Shown one piece after another: positions 41,091 through 41,993 of a stretch of DNA of 41,993 bases. The notes under the pieces were generated by a model. It did no database searches. It was not told the origin of the DNA and worked only from the letters and a program-made list of their open reading frames with translations. The position numbers and the translations under genes are program-made. The first letter of the stretch is position 1. The number at the start of each line of letters is the position of its first letter. Source of the DNA: Paraburkholderia tuberum STM678 (GTDB lineage: Bacteria; Pseudomonadota; Gammaproteobacteria; Burkholderiales; Burkholderiaceae); NCBI RefSeq assembly GCF_902833905.1, contig NZ_CADFGP010000055.1, positions 1 to 41,993 on the forward strand, in the 5' to 3' direction.

Positions 41091-41651
41091 GTGGCATTGA
41101 GTCTCGACGATATCCGTGTGCTCTTCGAGCGACACGGCAGCCTCGCGTATAGCGGCGAGCCGGTGACGCAGCTCGAGCATGCGTTGCAGAGCGGCGCGCT
41201 CGCCGAGGCGGAAGGCGCGAGCGACGAACTCGTCGCCGCGGCGTTCTTGCACGACCTCGGCCATCTGCTGAACCTGCAAGGGGAGACGCCGACGGAACGG
41301 GGTGTCGACGATCTGCATCAGTATTTCGCCTTGCCGTTTTTGCGGCCGGTGTTGTCGGATGCGGTGCTGGAGCCGATTCGTCTGCACGTCGACGCGAAGC
41401 GCTGCCTGTGCGCGATCGACGCCACCTATTTTGGCCAGCTGTCCGCCGACTCGGTGCGCAGCTTGCAATTGCAGGGCGGGGTCTTCAGCAGGGAAGAGGC
41501 GCAGGCGTTTATGCAGAAACCGTACGCCGAAGACGCGATGCGTTTGCGCCGATGGGACGATCGCGCGAAAGAGAAGGATCGCGCGACGCCGGGGATCGAC
41601 CATTATCTGGCCGTGGTCGAACGGGTGATGCGCGCGCATGCGACTGCGTGA
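41091..41651 (+). CDS. HD-domain oxygenase, PhnZ-like (phosphonate degradation-associated)
   Basis: A 186-residue protein aligning with PhnZ, the mixed-valent di-iron oxygenase that cleaves the C-P bond of 2-amino-1-hydroxyethylphosphonate to glycine and phosphate. All expected residues are present with matching spacing: Y20 and E23 of SGEPVTQLEH, H30, the H54-D55 pair of FLHDLGH, H76, H99, K103 and D156 in RRWDDRAK. GTG 41091 is the start, with GGGAG six bases ahead. It lies three bases after the phnY remnant. Homologues in phn clusters are annotated as phosphonate-degradation HDIG proteins, and the true substrate here may differ from PhnZ. Confidence 0.85.
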   Translation: MALSLDDIRVLFERHGSLAYSGEPVTQLEHALQSGALAEAEGASDELVAAAFLHDLGHLLNLQGETPTERGVDDLHQYFALPFLRPVLSDAVLEPIRLHVDAKRCLCAIDATYFGQLSADSVRSLQLQGGVFSREEAQAFMQKPYAEDAMRLRRWDDRAKEKDRATPGIDHYLAVVERVMRAHATA

Positions 41652-41836
41652 GTCGAGGTGTTTTGGGTCGCGGTAGGTTGCGCGCCGAGCGGTCAAAATA
41701 TCGCTTGCAAGTCCCGATGTCGGCGACTAGAATTCCGCACTTTCGCGCTCCGGACGCCGGGGTGCGGAGAAGCGGGAAGCCTTTGATGGCGTGGGCTTCG
41801 GCGGCGTGGGCAGGTTAGGCGAGTGATAAAAACCTG
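41652..41836. other. short gap before the rRNA-type promoter
   Basis: About 185 bases, GC-rich with no credible gene. It may contain upstream activation (UP or Fis-type) elements for the following strong promoter, but I see no clear A/T tract beyond GATAAAAA near 41824-41831. Confidence 0.35.
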
Positions 41837-41865
41837 TTGACGATCCGACGGAAGTTCTCCATAAT
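41837..41865 (+). promoter_or_regulatory. strong promoter of a ribosomal RNA operon
   Basis: TTGACG (41837-41842) and CATAAT (41860-41865) are exactly 17 bases apart, just after an A-rich stretch. The downstream leader resembles Burkholderia rRNA leaders as I remember them, so this is most likely the main rrn promoter. The 16S gene would begin beyond the window. Confidence 0.7.
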
Positions 41866-41993
41866 TCCGCTTCTCTGCTGCAGACGCAGCGACGCAAACG
41901 AAGCAGTGCCGGGTAGTGGTGGTTCAGGCGCGGCGGGTTTGGCGGACCGATCTTTAAAAACTAACAGTCGATAAGTGTGGGCGCTTGATGCGG
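41866..41993 (+). ncRNA. rRNA operon leader with boxA-like antitermination element (start only)
   Basis: The leader runs to the window end. GATCTTTAAAAACTAACAG at 41949-41967 has the boxA-type CTTTAAAAA core used by the Nus antitermination complex, and is followed by CGATAAGTGTGGGCGCTTGA, which I recognise from the region just before 16S genes in Burkholderia. No mature rRNA is inside the window. Confidence 0.65.

Overview
The window is high-GC DNA with Burkholderia-type codon usage, and its gene families (OmpC-type porin, bifunctional ManC, DUF1993, UPF0060, phnSTUV-phnA) point to a Burkholderiaceae chromosome of the Paraburkholderia/Caballeronia kind. It ends in what looks like the promoter and leader of a ribosomal RNA operon. 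The genus is inferred from recognised protein families, not from a database search.

Layout. (1) 1-3.7 kb: the edge of an exopolysaccharide cluster, with a family-4-type glycosyltransferase, a decayed GDP-L-fucose synthase and manC. (2) 3.9-10.6 kb: an IclR regulator divergent from an aromatic-degradation operon: phthalate-dioxygenase-type Rieske oxygenase, SDR dehydrogenase, phthalate-dioxygenase-reductase-type reductase, MFS importer and porin. A 36-bp dyad overlaps the operon promoter. (3) 10.6-16.1 kb, minus strand: a two-gene operon encoding a protein that resembles cyanobacterial acyl-ACP reductase (AAR) and a hybrid histidine kinase with a CqsS-like membrane sensor, preceded by an outer-membrane phospholipase A. 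This is my main candidate for an undescribed system: a possible lipid-derived signal enzyme next to its receptor kinase. (4) 16.7-22.5 kb: a 9-bp tandem repeat, a DedA-PAP2-LssY_C membrane protein, an OsmC protein, an Lrp regulator divergent from a LysE exporter, an internally deleted UPF0060 protein and a DUF1993 protein. (5) 22.8-28.1 kb: adjacent S53 and S10 peptidases, two exported small proteins, and a tiny membrane protein coupled to an RRM-like protein. (6) 28.2-32.4 kb: frameshifted nadE, an L,D-transpeptidase, an EamA transporter remnant and a UbiB-like protein whose kinase motifs are lost. (7) 32.7-41.7 kb: phosphonate uptake and catabolism: DeoR regulator, phnSTUV transporter, GntR regulator, phosphonoacetate hydrolase, a wrecked phnY and a PhnZ-like HD oxygenase. 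(8) 41.8 kb to the end: rRNA-type promoter and leader.

Function. The oxygenase, reductase and dehydrogenase would together hydroxylate and rearomatise an imported aromatic acid, supplied by the MFS and porin proteins. The phn genes would import 2-aminoethylphosphonate-like compounds. The aldehyde-to-phosphonoacetate step is destroyed here (phnY has a large deletion, a frameshift and a nonsense codon), leaving PhnA and the HD oxygenase as the apparently intact C-P-cleaving enzymes.

Broken genes are frequent for 42 kb (fcl, UPF0060, nadE, EamA, phnY). This suggests recent gene decay, with some single-base frameshifts possibly being sequence errors.
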